Notes under the pieces: generated by a model
What the model was told of the DNA's origin: nothing
Database searches by the model: none
What the model saw: only the letters and a program-made list of their open reading frames with translations
Assembly: GCA_034770075.1 (NCBI GenBank)
Contig: JAVJAP010000214.1
Span: forward strand, 1,922,001 to 1,986,000
From: Aralia elata
Taxonomy: Eukaryota > Streptophyta > Magnoliopsida > Apiales > Araliaceae
Length of the DNA stretch: 64,000 nucleotides
Reading direction: 5' to 3'
Shown here: one piece after another, positions 21,713 to 34,900 of the stretch
How positions within the stretch are numbered: the first letter of the stretch is position 1
Layout: each line of letters starts with the position of its first letter
Position numbers and translations under genes: made by a program

Positions 21713-23211
21713 AACACTTGGTAAGTTTCCTTGAGATATGCGACATGTTCAAGTACCATGGGGTTATAGATGACGCTGTGAGACTACGGTTGTTTCCCTT
21801 CACTCTAAGGGATAAAGCAAAAACTTGGCTGCATTCGTTGCCTCCGAGATCCATCACTACCTGGGATGACTTGGCCCATAAATTTCTAGCAAAGTTCTTT
21901 CCGCCAGTGAAGATTGCGAAGATGAGAAATGACATTACTACTTTTGAGCAACAACATGGCGAATCTTTGTATGAGGCTTAGGAGAGGTTTAAGGAACTGT
22001 TGAGAAGATGTCCACATCATGGATTACCCAAGTGGTTACAGGTTCAGACGTTTTATAATGGGTTAAGTAGTAACACTCGGACAAGCATAGAGGCAGCTGC
22101 GGGAGGAGCACTTATGGCTAAGAATTTTGATGAGGCATTTGATTTGTTAGAAACTATGGCTGCCAACAATTACCAGTGGAATACTGCAAGGATGACACAA
22201 TATAAGGTAGTCGGAGTGTTGGAAGTTGATGCAGTTACATCTCTCTTAGCTCAAATTGCCACACTAGCAAAGAAAATGGATGAAATGGGTGGAGTAAATA
22301 GGCATCAAGTGGTTTGTAGTGTGCGAATTGTGTGCAGGATTCCACTCGACGGAACAATGTGCAATTAATCATGAGGCAGTTCAGTTTATAGGGAGTTACA
22401 ACTGACAGCAGAATCAGAACAGTTATAATCCAGGGTGGAGGAGCCATCTTAATTTCTCGTGGAGCAATAATCAAGTTCAGAATCCAGCTCCAAGGTAAGC
22501 TTATCCATCGGGTTTCAGAATCAAGTAACTCCTCAAGCAGAAAAGCAGCCGAGCTTTGAGGAATCATTAGCAAAATTCATTGCATCTAGTGAGAAGAGAA
22601 TGAGTGATCATGAGCGGCTAATGAATCAAATGGATGTGAATGCGAAAAGGCAAGCAGCAGCAGCAATTCGGAATCTTGAAAACCAGATAGGACAAATAAC
22701 AAATTTGTTAAATAGCAGACCACGGGGAGCTTTGCCGAGTAATATAGAAATTAACCCGAAGCATGATGGAAAAGAGCAATGCAAAGCAGTGATGCTGCGA
22801 AGTGGTAAACAGTTGAATGAGCAAAACACAGATAGTCTGAAAAAGGTGTTTGAAAATGATGAAAAAGCCAAGGTAAACAAAGATGAAAAGAAGAAGGTGG
22901 AGGAAGAACCAATGACATAAGAGAAGGCAGAAAAACCATCAGCAGTTATTCCAGCAGTACCATTTCCACAACGATTCCAAAAACAGAGACTAGATAAATA
23001 GTTTTTCAAGTTCCTTGAGGTGTTTAAGAAGTTACAGATCAACGTCCCGTTTGCAGAAGCATTGGAGCAGAAGCCTAGCTATGCGAAATTCATGAAGGAT
23101 ATTTTATCCAAAAAGAAGAAGTTAGCTGATTTTAAAACAGTGGCTTTAACCGAAGAGTGCAGTGCTATATTGCAAAAGAAGTTACCTCCGAAATTGAAAG
23201 ATCCGGGTAGC
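21713..23211 (+). pseudogene. Athila/Tat-type gag-protease fragment, copy 2
   Basis: Begins at the 3' ORF/gag join, reading NEHLVSFLEICDMFKYHG and then the gag core RLRLFPFTLRDKAKTWLHSL. A TAG at 21,979 replaces a family Trp (YEA-stop-ERF). Downstream it carries LLETMAANNYQW, a knuckle region shifted by an extra T at about 22,314, an added CAG at about 22,662, and the linker to KLKDPGS. The protease itself is cut off by the LTR at 23,212. Sense of the frame is opposite to the SIRE parts of the unit. Confidence 0.82.
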
Positions 23212-24757
23212 TGATGAGTGTGTTTTATACACACAAATTGGTTACGTTTAGCCTTGATAATTTGTAAGTCTTTAGCTATTTCGTTTGGTTTTATGTGTTT
23301 TCATCTTATTATTGTGTAATGTAGTTTTGTATTATTTTTATATGTTTTTGTATGCTTTTATGTGTTTTTACTTTGTTTTGTAGAAATTGAAATAAAGGCT
23401 CCTTGGATCGTTGTGTTTTTGGCTTGAATTTAGCATTCTAGCTGCTGGTTTCTCAATTTGACCCATGATGCAATCCGAATTTCTCATAACTCAAAGAACG
23501 AAAGTTGTAGATCTTCATCTCAGCTTTTCATAACATCTTGAATCATCCAATTTGAAGTTTGTATGAGGGAGTTATGGTCATTTTACCATCGGATTTTGCA
23601 TGAATTTTACGCAGCAGTTGCTTCGGGCTCAATTTTTAGCCTTGCTACGGCCTGTATCTCTTCGAGCTCCAGTTATGAAAGTTGTAGAACTACTTCTTAG
23701 CTTTCTATAGCCTACTTAATCACCTTAATCCGAGTTCGGACGAAGAAGTTATGGTCATTTTACCAACAGACGTCAAAACTAATTTTGGCTACAGAAGCAA
23801 GCTCGCCGGGGCGAGCTCCCCAGGCCATTTTTGGCGTCGGGGCGAGCTCGTCGCGGGATACAGCAGGTTTTGTAATTTTTGGACCAAAAAACTCGGGTCT
23901 AAGCTAGGGTTTTCATAGACCCATCTCTTAAAACACCAAGGGGGCAGCTGGAACTCATATTCTAACACCATCTAACACTTCTAACATCAATTCTAGAGAG
24001 AGGGAGGCTTCCATAAACATCAAATTAAGAGCAAAAGTGCTGCAATTCAAGGAAAAATCAGCAAAGTTCAAGGAGCAAGAAGAGCAAGGAGTATCAAATC
24101 TTGAGAGAAAGCTAGAGAACAAGAATCAACCCATCAAGCAACCATTGAATATCTTCCTAAGGGGTTTTATCATTCTATCTCTAGTATTCTCTTCTTAATT
24201 TGTAATTCCATCATGATGTATAGATCAAAGTTGATGTTTATTGTAATTTCCATGAACTAGAACTAATTTTCTAAGATTTCAATGGAACCCAATATATAGT
24301 TTGAATTGAATGCTCTCTCTTTGATGTTGGTTAATTATTTGTGATTGAATATCATAATTTGTGCTTTATATACTAATTACCTAGCTAGTAATTACCTTGG
24401 GAACTTATATGGAATTGAGAGAGGAAGTATAGGTTGAGACTTTGTTATGATATCATGTGAAAATTAGATATTCCTATAGGTAATTTATGAAATTAAGTGA
24501 CGTGTGTTTTATTTATTACCCTCATGAATGGATAATTTGATTGTATTTAGGATAGACATATACCTAAATTCCACATGTATCCATGTGAGAATCCATGCTT
24601 AATGATTTCTATTGCGAAAGTTAGTAATTGATGGAGTAGCTAATGAGGTTTTGTAACATACACCTTACTAATTGTTCTTGATATGAGAATCTTGCTAGTG
24701 TGTAGAATAGAGATATATCTATACACCGTAATGGGGAATACGTATTTGGTTTCTTTT
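23212..24757 (+). repeat. LTR of a gypsy (Tat-like?) element, copy 2
   Basis: Same start and content as copy 1. It contains an exact CTCGCCGGGGCGAG at 23,802-23,815. Around 23,663-23,725 it differs from both other copies at several positions. Confidence 0.5.
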
Positions 24758-26000
24758 TGATGTACTTGCTTAATCTGTAATCTTCAATCTGTCTGCCTTA
24801 TGTAGATGCTTCTCAAAATCTTTCCGTTGAAAATGTGGTTGTTGCATCTAATCCTTTCGTTGAGATGTGTTGCTGATCTTAGGAATAGTTTATTCCTTGT
24901 TGACTGCAGTAGTGGGGTGAGTCAGCTTCCATTAGCTTGTACCAAGATAGTGGTAGAGATAGTGCTCTGAATATCTGCAGACTATAGTTGTTTGCTCCCC
25001 ACTGACTTGTTTCTTGTTTAGTTCAATTTAGTATTCAGCAACTGTCTTGGGCAGGTCATTCTTCTGATCACTCATTATGGGTAACTTAGAATATTCAATT
25101 CAGATCTGGGTTGCTTGTCTGACGTGTTAACTCTACGATCTTGCTAGTCATAGTGTCATCAGTGTGATTGTAGAGTTGCTGCTCTACAATCGTTTGATGC
25201 TTGCAGACGTTCACTGTGATCTTCACATTTTACTTTGACCACCTAAAGTAGCATCACTGCTTTGCCTTTATGTTATTCTTCAGAAGTGCTGATTTAATCT
25301 TTGAAACCTCTGGCAGAGACTACTCTACGATTATGTACTTGGTTGTAGACAGCCTTTGTGAATCGTTTTAAAGTGACAGGCTATGAAGACTCTACGATCC
25401 TGAGAGTTAGTATAGTGATGTCGAGATAACTCTACGTCCTGCCGAGAGTGCTCTACGTTCTGCCGAAAGAACTCTACGTCCTGCCGAGAGAGCTCTACGT
25501 CCTTCCGATAGAACTCTACGATCTGTCGAGAGTGCTCTACGATCTGCCGAGAGTGCTCTACGATCTGCCGAGAGTGCTCTACGTTCTGCCGAGAGAATTC
25601 TACAATCTGCCGAGCTTCACTCTATGTTTGCCTGGCAAACTCTGTGATGGCATACTTTGACTCTGCGAAGTTGGCTGACTGCTCTACGATCCTTCACTGG
25701 ATGTTTATGCAGTACTCTACGATTGGTCTATTTCAGCACATGAGATCAACCTAACAAGTTTGATCTTTTCTAAGTCCTTTGTACATCACCTTCAATAAAG
25801 GACTTTACAATACTTATTATTACAAATATGCTTTGATCAAATAGATATTCAATACAGCTTAGATCATCCTAACATATTTGATCTTTTCTATTCTAAGTCC
25901 ATGTACATAGGTATTTCATTAGGGACTTTACAATTCAGCTACTGATATACATATACATTAGTACCACAACATCAAATTTAAAGCCATGTGATTACTAACA
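24758..26000 (-). repeat. SIRE-like 3' LTR with minisatellite, copy 2
   Basis: Near-identical to copy 1; minisatellite at about 25,427-25,616. It has a private TTTT insertion near 25,368. Confidence 0.7.
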
Positions 26001-26316
26001 ATCTCCCCCTATTTGATGTTGACATAAACCAATAGTTTTGAATCATATCATTAATTCTAATGCAAATGCTTATAAAAATAAACATGTCTTATAGTACAGT
26101 GAGCAACTGTATTTCTAGATAAAATCATGAGCTTTATTGATGATTATGTGAATATTACATTATATGGCAGTTTCATCAATAAAGAGAAAGAGAAAATTTC
26201 AAAAGTTTTTAAACCTTAGTTTCCTCCTTCCTCTTGCTCCTCTCTTGGCACTTGGATGATTTGTCATCTCATATTAAACTCTTCTTCTGTAGACTTTCCC
26301 TGCCTTCTTAAGTCAT

Positions 26317-27320
26317 TCATTGGAATTCTTCAATCTGCTCCTGACTGAGGCCAGAAGATGGCACATGACTTCCTCCTTCACCATAGAGGTGAGTCCCATG
26401 CAAGTGTCGATTTAACACTGCAGGATTACCTGATGGTATGTGAACTCCTATTGAAGTTACATCAGGCATTCGTCTGTAGAATCTAGGGACTTCACTCCTT
26501 ATGGGAATGGCATTTATGGGCTCTTCACTTGGAATTGATGACTCGGACTGCCTAGGCTGCCTTGGTTGCTCTTTTCCCCTGTTGCTGCTTGATTCTACTT
26601 TTTCTTTGCCTTTTATTTTCTCCCCCTTTATGTCAGGATCTAGATTTCGAACCTCTTGGGAGAGCTGTTGTAGACCCCGCACCAATTCTTGCATTTGAGA
26701 CCGAGACTGAGTGTTGTCAGCTCTTTGTTCTACTAATTGAGCTTCAGTCCTTTCCCGTTGTTGGTGCATCAGAGCGAGGGCATTGTCAGTCCTTTCCATC
26801 TGTTGGAGGGATAGGCACTGGAAGTTGTTAATGGAGGTGCTCAAGTCAAAGAGTTTCTCAGTTACTAACTTGTTCTGAGCTGTCTGAGATTCCTGAAGGG
26901 AAAGAACTGCGGATTTGTGATCAACAATTTCCTTTTGATAGAATTTGTCCCTTCTGTCAATGTCGGTCATTAACTCTTTGATAATTTCTCTTAACCTTTT
27001 GGTCAATTCAGTACCAAGATTGTTGGAGTGAGCATTGGCAGCATCAACAAGTTTATTAAACCTTCTATGGAGGGTGAGAGAATTAGCTTCAAGATTCTCC
27101 TCCATATCTTTAGCCATACCAACTGTGAGATCAGTCAGTTCATCTGTTATGGGGATGAGTTTGACACGCTTAAGAATTTGCTTGATTTCTGGTGGAGATT
27201 CTTCCTTATTGCTTTCTTGGAGATTTGCCAGAGCAATGGCCAGGTCAAAATATTTATTATGGGAGGAGGATGGGATATCAGCAGGAATAGTTGGGGCATT
27301 TGTTTGAAGTGTGGGAGAAT
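26317..27320 (-). pseudogene. SIRE-like 3' ORF, C-terminal part, copy 2
   Basis: Same coiled-coil and Ser/Pro-rich tail as copy 3 and nearly identical to it through the coiled coil. Truncated at the junction to copy 3 gag. Just downstream of the stop (about 26,255-26,300) it has private changes that copies 1 and 3 do not share. Confidence 0.7.
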
Positions 27321-27321
27321 G

Positions 27322-28816
27322 AACACTTGGTAAGTTTCCTTGAGATATGCGACATGTTCAAGTACCATGGGGTTATAGATGACGCTGTGAGACTACGGTT
27401 GTTTCCCTTCACTCTAAGGGATAAAGCAAAAACTTGGCTGCATTCGTTGCCTCCGAGATCCATCACTACCTGGGATGACTTGGCCCATAAATTTCTAGCA
27501 AAGTTCTTTCCGCCAGTGAAGATTGCGAAGATGAGAAATGACATTACTACTTTTGAGCAACAACATGGCGAATCTTTGTATGAGGCTTAGGAGAGGTTTA
27601 AGGAACTGTTGAGAAGATGTCCACATCATGGATTACCCAAGTGGTTACAGGTTCAGACGTTTTATAATGGGTTAAGTAGTAACACTCGGACAAGCATAGA
27701 GGCAGCTGCGGGAGGAGCACTTATGGCTAAGAATTTTGATGAGGCATTTGATTTGTTAGAAACTATGGCTGCCAACAATTACCAGTGGAATACTGCAAGG
27801 ATGACACAATATAAGGTAGTCGGAGTGTTGGAAGTTGATGCAGTTACATCTCTCTTAGCTCAAATTGCCACACTAGCAAAGAAAATGGATGAAATGGGTG
27901 GAGTAAATAGGCATCAAGTGGTTGTAGTGTGCGAATTGTGTGCAGGATTCCACTCGACGGAACAATGTGCAATTAATCATGAGGCAGTTCAGTTTATAGG
28001 GAGTTACAACTGACAGCAGAATCAGAACAGTTATAATCCAGGGTGGAGGAGCCATCTTAATTTCTCGTGGAGCAATAATCAAGTTCAGAATCCAGCTCCA
28101 AGGTAAGCTTATCCATCGGGTTTCAGAATCAAGTAACTCCTCAAGCAGAAAAGCAGCCGAGCTTTGAGGAATCATTAGCAAAATTCATTGCATCTAGTGA
28201 GAAGAGAATGAGTGATCATGAGCGGCTAATGAATCAAATGGATGTGAATGCGAAAAGGCAAGCAGCAGCAATTCGGAATCTTGAAAACCAGATAGGACAA
28301 ATAACAAATTTGTTAAATAGCAGACCACGGGGAGCTTTGCCGAGTAATATAGAAATTAACCCGAAGCATGATGGAAAAGAGCAATGCAAAGCAGTGATGC
28401 TGCGAAGTGGTAAACAGTTGAATGAGCAAAACACAGATAGTCTGAAAAAGGTGTTTGAAAATGATGAAAAAGCCAAGGTAAACAAAGATGAAAAGAAGAA
28501 GGTGGAGGAAGAACCAATGACATAAGAGAAGGCAGAAAAACCATCAGCAGTTATTCCAGCAGTACCATTTCCACAACGATTCCAAAAACAGAGACTAGAT
28601 AAATAGTTTTTCAAGTTCCTTGAGGTGTTTAAGAAGTTACAGATCAACGTCCCGTTTGCAGAAGCATTGGAGCAGAAGCCTAGCTATGCGAAATTCATGA
28701 AGGATATTTTATCCAAAAAGAAGAAGTTAGCTGATTTTAAAACAGTGGCTTTAACCGAAGAGTGCAGTGCTATATTGCAAAAGAAGTTACCTCCGAAATT
28801 GAAAGATCCGGGTAGC
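27322..28816 (+). pseudogene. Athila/Tat-type gag-protease fragment, copy 3
   Basis: As copy 2 but without the extra T and the extra CAG, so the knuckle VCELCAGFHSTEQC is in frame with the gag core. It keeps the same TAG at about 27,588 and the same downstream breaks, so these mutations predate the triplication. Confidence 0.82.
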
Positions 28817-30361
28817 TGATGAGTGTGTTTTATACACACAAATTGGTTACGTTTAGCCTTGATAATTTGTAAGTCTTTAGCTATTTCGTTTGGTTTTATG
28901 TGTTTTTCATCTTATTATTGTGTAATGTAGTTTTGTATTATTTTTATATGTTTTTGTATGCTTTTATGTGTTTTTACTTTGTTTTGTAGAAATTGAAATA
29001 AAGGCTCCTTGGATCGTTGTGTTTTTGGCTTGAATTTAGCATTCTAGCTGCTGGTTTCTCAATTTGACCCATGATGCAATCCGAATTTCTCATAACTCAA
29101 AGAACGAAAGTTGTAGATCTTCATCTCAGCTTTTCATAACATCTTGAATCATCCAATTTGAAGTTTGTATGAGGGAGTTATGGTCATTTTACCATCGGAT
29201 TTTGCATGAATTTTACGCAGCAGTTGCTTCGGGCTCAATTTTAGCCTTGCTACGGCCTGTATCTCTTCGAGCTCCAGTTATGAATCTTGTAGAGATACTT
29301 CTTAACTTTCCATACCCTACTTAATCGCCTTAATCCGAGTTCGGACGAAGAAGTTATGGTCATTTTACCAACAGACGTCAAAACTGATTTTGGCTACAGA
29401 AGCGAGCTCGCCGGGGCGAGCTCCCCAGGCCATTTTTGGCGTCGGGGCGAGCTCGTCGCGGGATACAGCAGGTTTTGTAATTTTTGGACCAAAAACTCGG
29501 GTCTAAGCTAGGGTTTTCATAGACCCATCTCTTAAAACACCAAGGGGGCAGCTGGAACTCATATTCTAACACCATCTAACACTTCTAACATCAATTCTAG
29601 AGAGAGGGAGGCTTCCATAAACATCAAATTAAGAGCAAAAGTGCTGCAATTCAAGGAAAAATCAGCAAAGTTCAAGGAGCAAGAAGAGCAAGGAGTATCA
29701 AATCTTGAGAGAAAGCTAGAGAACAAGAATCAACCCATCAAGCAACCATTGAATATCTTCCTAAGGGGTTTTATCATTCTATCTCTAGTATTCTCTTCTT
29801 AATTTGTAATTCCATCATGATGTATAGATCAAAGTTGATGTTTATTGTAATTTCCATGAACTAGAACTAATTTTCTAAGATTTCAATGGAACCCAATATA
29901 TAGTTTGAATTGAATGCTCTCTCTTTGATGTTGGTTAATTATTTGTGATTGAATATCATAATTTGTGCTTTATATACTAATTACCTAGCTAGTAATTACC
30001 TTGGGAACTTATATGGAATTGAGAGAGGAAGTATAGGTTGAGACTTTGTTATGATATCATGTGAAAATTAGATATTCCTATAGGTAATTTATGAAATTAA
30101 GTGACGTGTGTTTTATTTATTACCCTCATGAATGGATAATTTGATTGTATTTAGGATAGACATATACCTAAATTCCACATGTATCCATGTGAGAATCCAT
30201 GCTTAATGATTTCTATTGCGAAAGTTAGTAATTGATGGAGTAGCTAATGAGGTTTTGTAACATACACCTTACTAATTGTTCTTGATATGAGAATCTTGCT
30301 AGTGTGTAGAATAGAGATATATCTATACACCGTAATGGGGAATACGTATTTGGTTTCTTTT
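28817..30361 (+). repeat. LTR of a gypsy (Tat-like?) element, copy 3
   Basis: As copies 1 and 2; exact CTCGCCGGGGCGAG at 29,407-29,420. It follows copy 1, not copy 2, at the variable block near 29,285. Confidence 0.5.
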
Positions 30362-31601
30362 TGATGTACTTGCTTAATCTGTAATCTTCAATCTGTCTGC
30401 CTTATGTAGATGCTTCTCAAAATCTTTCCGTTGAAAATGTGGTTGTTGCATCTAATCCTTTCGTTGAGATGTGTTGCTGATCTTAGGAATAGTTTATTCC
30501 TTGTTGACTGCAGTAGTGGGGTGAGTCAGCTTCCATTAGCTTGTACCAAGATAGTGGTAGAGATAGTGCTCTGAATATCTGCAGACTATAGTTGTTTGCT
30601 CCCCACTGACTTGTTTCTTGTTTAGTTCAATTTAGTATTCAGCAACTGTCTTGGGCAGGTCATTCTTCTGATCACTCATTATGGGTAACTTAGAATATTC
30701 AATTCAGATCTGGGTTGCTTGTCTGACGTGTTAACTCTACGATCTTGCTAGTCATAGTGTCATCAGTGTGATTGTAGAGTTGCTGCTCTACAATCGTTTG
30801 ATGCTTGCAGACGTTCACTGTGATCTTCACATTTTACTTTGACCACCTAAAGTAGCATCACTGCTTTGCCTTTATGTTATTCTTCAGAAGTGCTGATTTA
30901 ATCTTTGAAACCTCTGGCAGAGACTACTCTACGATTATGTACTTGGTTGTAGACAGCCTTTGTGAATCGTAAAGTGACAGGCTATGAAGACTCTACGATC
31001 CTGAGAGTTAGTATAGTGATGTCGAGATAACTCTACGTCCTGCCGAGAGTGCTCTACGTTCTGCCGAAAGAACTCTACGTCCTGCCGAGAGAGCTCTACG
31101 TCCTTCCGATAGAACTCTACGATCTGTCGAGAGTGCTCTACGATCTGCCGAGAGTGCTCTACGATCTGCCGAGAGTGCTCTACGTTCTGCCGAGAGAATT
31201 CTACAATCTGCCGAGCTTCACTCTATGTTTGCCTGGCAAACTCTGTGATGGCATACTTTGACTCTGCGAAGTTGGCTGACTGCTCTACGATCCTTCACTG
31301 GATGTTTATGCAGTACTCTACGATTGGTCTATTTCAGCACATGAGATCAACCTAACAAGTTTGATCTTTTCTAAGTCCTTTGTACATCACCTTCAATAAA
31401 GGACTTTACAATACTTATTATTACAAATATGCTTTGATCAAATAGATATTCAATACAGCTTAGATCATCCTAACATATTTGATCTTTTCTATTCTAAGTC
31501 CATGTACATAGGTATTTCATTAGGGACTTTACAATTCAGCTACTGATATACATATACATTAGTACCACAACATCAAATTTAAAGCCATGTGATTACTAAC
31601 A
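30362..31601 (-). repeat. SIRE-like 3' LTR with minisatellite, copy 3
   Basis: The copy still attached to its own element: purine tract at 31,602, 3' ORF and pol follow on the minus strand. Minisatellite at about 31,028-31,217. Confidence 0.72.
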
Positions 31602-31916
31602 ATCTCCCCCTATTTGATGTTGACATAAACCAATAGTTTTGAATCATATCATTAATTCTAATGCAAATGCTTATAAAAATAAACATGTCTTATAGTACAG
31701 TGAGCAACTGTATTTCTAGATAAAATCATGAGCTTTATTGATGATTATGTGAATATTACATTATATGGCAGTTTCATCAATAAAGAGAAAGAGAAAATTT
31801 CAAAAGTTTTTAAACCTTAGTTTCCTCCTTCCTCTTGCTCCTCTCTTGGCACTTGGAGGATTGGTCCTCTCATATGCAACTCTTCTTCTGTAGACTTCCC
31901 TGCCTTCTTAAGTCAT

Positions 31917-34900
31917 TCATTGGAATTCTTCAATCTGCTCCTGACTGAGGCCAGAAGATGGCACATGACTTCCTCCTTCACCATAGAGGTGAGTCCCATG
32001 CAAGTGTCGATTTAACACTGCAGGATTACCTGATGGTATGTGAACTCCTATTGAAGTTACATCAGGCATTCGTCTGTAGAATCTAGGGACTTCACTCCTT
32101 ATGGGAATGGCATTTATGGGCTCTTCACTTGGAATTGATGACTCGGACTGCCTAGGCTGCCTTGGTTGCTCTTTTCCCCTGTTGCTGCTTGATTCTACTT
32201 TTTCTTTGCCTTTTATTTTCTCCCCCTTTATGTCAGGATCTAGATTTCGAACCTCTTGGGAGAGCCGTTGTAGACCCCGCACCAATTCTTGCATTTGAGA
32301 CCGAGACTGAGTGTTGTCAGCTCTTTGTTCTACTAATTGAGCTTCAGTCCTTTCCCGTTGTTGGTGCATCAGAGCGAGGGCATTGTCAGTCCTTTCCATC
32401 TGTTGGAGGGATAGGCACTGGAAGTTGTTAATGGAGGTGCTCAAGTCAAAGAGTTTCTCAGTTACTAACTTGTTCTGAGCTGTCTGAGATTCCTGAAGGG
32501 AAAGAACTGCGGATTTGTGATCAACAATTTCCTTTTGATAGAATTTGTCCCTTCTGTCAATGTCGGTCATTAACTCTTTGATAATTTCTCTTAACCTTTT
32601 GGTCAATTCAGTACCAAGATTGTTGGAGTGAGCATTGGCAGCATCAACAAGTTTATTAAACCTTCTATGGAGGGTGAGAGAATTAGCTTCAAGATTCTCC
32701 TCCATATCTTTAGCCATACCAACTGTGAGATCAGTCAGTTCATCTGTTATGGGGATGAGTTTGACACGCTTAAGAATTTGCTTGATTTCTGGTGGAGATT
32801 CTTCCTTATTGCTTTCTTGGAGATTTGCCAGAGCAATGGCCAGGTCAAAATATTTATTATGGGAGGAGGATGGGATATCAGCAGGAATAGTTGGGGCATT
32901 TGTTTGAAGTGTGGGAGAATGAGCAGTTTGATTGTCATTTGTAGAATCATCGCACTCTACGATCGCAAATTCGATCGTAATGTGAGTTGACTCTATGTTT
33001 TGAGCTTGAAGGGTGAGATGGGCATCAGCCGTAGAGTTCAGGAATTCTATGACCGGAGATGGTTGGGCATTTGGTTCATTAGTGACAGAGTTTTGAGACC
33101 CTGTAACTGGAAGTGGATTCCTTGGGTCAAAGATGACCTCATTCCATCTTGGTATCTCATCAAAACGATAGTAATGTGGCAATGGAGAGTGATTTAGCTT
33201 AAATGATCAAGGAATGAAGTATATCTTTTGCTCGTTAACCTGAAATGGATGGTTGGTCAGCAGCTTCTGAGCAAAGGAGTCAAATTTCTATGGAATTCTT
33301 GGGCAAGTACTGAAATGGCTGGGTAAGTCTTGAAGGCCCAGAACATATGATCCCAAGAATTGAGGATTAAAGCTTGATGGAATGACATCCTTGGTAAGTA
33401 GGCAAATAGGCAGTTGTAGTTGATATACCTTTCTTCATTTCTGCCTTCAGCAATGATTTCTAGGCTTTTATCTTCACTCTCATTACAAGTTTCATCACTA
33501 ATTATCTTCACTCTCATTACAAGTTTCATCACTAATCTCTACAGCCTCAGCTTTTTCAGCCATTGTCTCTTCCTCTCCTTCTTCCCTTTCATCAGTGATC
33601 TCCATATGTTCTTTGTGCTCCTCAGCATGAGTTCTAATTTCTTCAGAGTTTGATGGATCTTCATGATGATCTTCTGATTGCTCCACCTCAATCTGAGCAG
33701 TGAATGGCTCAGGAATATCAGGTGTCTCCCCCTCAATATGAGCACATCTTTGCTCAGCAGCTTCTTATTGCTCCCCCTCAGTTGGAGCGACAGTTTGATT
33801 TACTAGTCTCATTTCCTCTTCCTTGATCTTCAACATTGCTTCATTAAGCTCCTTTTGAGCTAAAGTCATCATCTTTTTCTTCATTTTCTTTGGCTCGGGT
33901 TCAGCAACCTTCCCAGCCATTTGTTCGTCATCAACAGTCATGGATTCAGGCTGACCAGCATCTTTAGCAGCGACTTCAGCTCTTAACTTTACGATCGTAG
34001 AGTGAGGATTCTCAGCGATCGTAGGGAGGCTTTGCTTAGAGCTGCGTTTTTCCTTCTTATGATACACCTTTAAACTAGGTGATGTTTCACCAGAAGCTTC
34101 TTTCATTTGTTTTCTTTTCTTCTTCTCTGCTTCAGAAGAGAGGAAAGGCCTTGGTTGAGCAGCAGAAGATGCAGGTCCTTCATTTGATGAACTTTGAGGT
34201 TCCTCTTCAGTTTGGGACACTACCTTCTTTTTCCCTTTGCTCTTTCTAGTTAGAGTCAGCACCTCCTGATCTACCTCATTAGTTTCTTCTACAACCACAG
34301 ACATATTCTTCATAGAAAGTTTTCTGACTTCACTTTGAGTTTTCTCACTGTCTTCTGTCTGAGCTGACTTTAAATTCCCAGCTGGATTTCTTTTCCAGTT
34401 CACAAATAGCTTTTGGGTGATCCTTTTGTTGACATTTATAACTTCTCTTTCATTATCCCCAATTCGATCTCCTAGTGCTTTTTGAAGAATGATGCTTTAT
34501 AAATCTGCCATAAAACATCTTCCTTGCTCCTTTGATCTTTCCATCATTTGAGACCCAGTTTCCAATCCACTCTAAGAGTAGGGCACCATAGTTTAGTTGG
34601 ATCTTCTTTACAATTGCAGTCATGATTCTAAGCTAAGTGTCGCTGACAGAATTATGAGCTGAGTCCTTGCACAGAATGCATTTACCAACAACATCAGCCA
34701 GAAATTCATACTTTTGAGGAAATTTCTTTTTCTTTAATCCCCTCAGCCCTAGGTTATTCTCATAGTGCATTCGCTTCAGCCCTTCTTCGGTGTTGATGAA
34801 CTGGAGAGTTGTAAGCCCGTCATTTTTGAATCCTATGGCTACGTTGATTTCTGAAGCACTTAGCTGAAGTGAGACCCCTTTGACCTTCGTGGACATGATT

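Larger units (their letters stand above)
16522..32921. repeat. Tandem triplication of a 5.6-kb composite retroelement unit
   Basis: Copy 1 is 16522-21712 (left about 0.4 kb missing), copy 2 is 21713-27321 (5609 bp), copy 3 is 27322-32921 (5600 bp). All are in the same orientation and nearly identical. Each holds, left to right, an Athila/Tat-type gag-protease fragment (+), an LTR starting TGATGAGTGTG (+), a SIRE-like LTR (-), and the C-terminal part of the SIRE 3' ORF (-). The internal joins are the same: 3' ORF text ending GTGGGAGAATGA runs into gag text ACACTTGG. In copy 3 the 3' ORF instead continues uninterrupted past 32,922, so copy 3 holds the ancestral right flank. Direct tandem duplication followed by a deletion at the left end explains the layout. 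Confidence 0.9.

Noticed and set aside
22626..23042. Minus-strand ORF of 138 codons in the array gag
   Set aside because: Antisense of the gag linker; present in all copies only because the DNA is repeated.
16522..32921. CRISPR-like or satellite array
   Set aside because: The 5.6-kb unit is a duplicated block of retroelement pieces with coding remnants, not a satellite.
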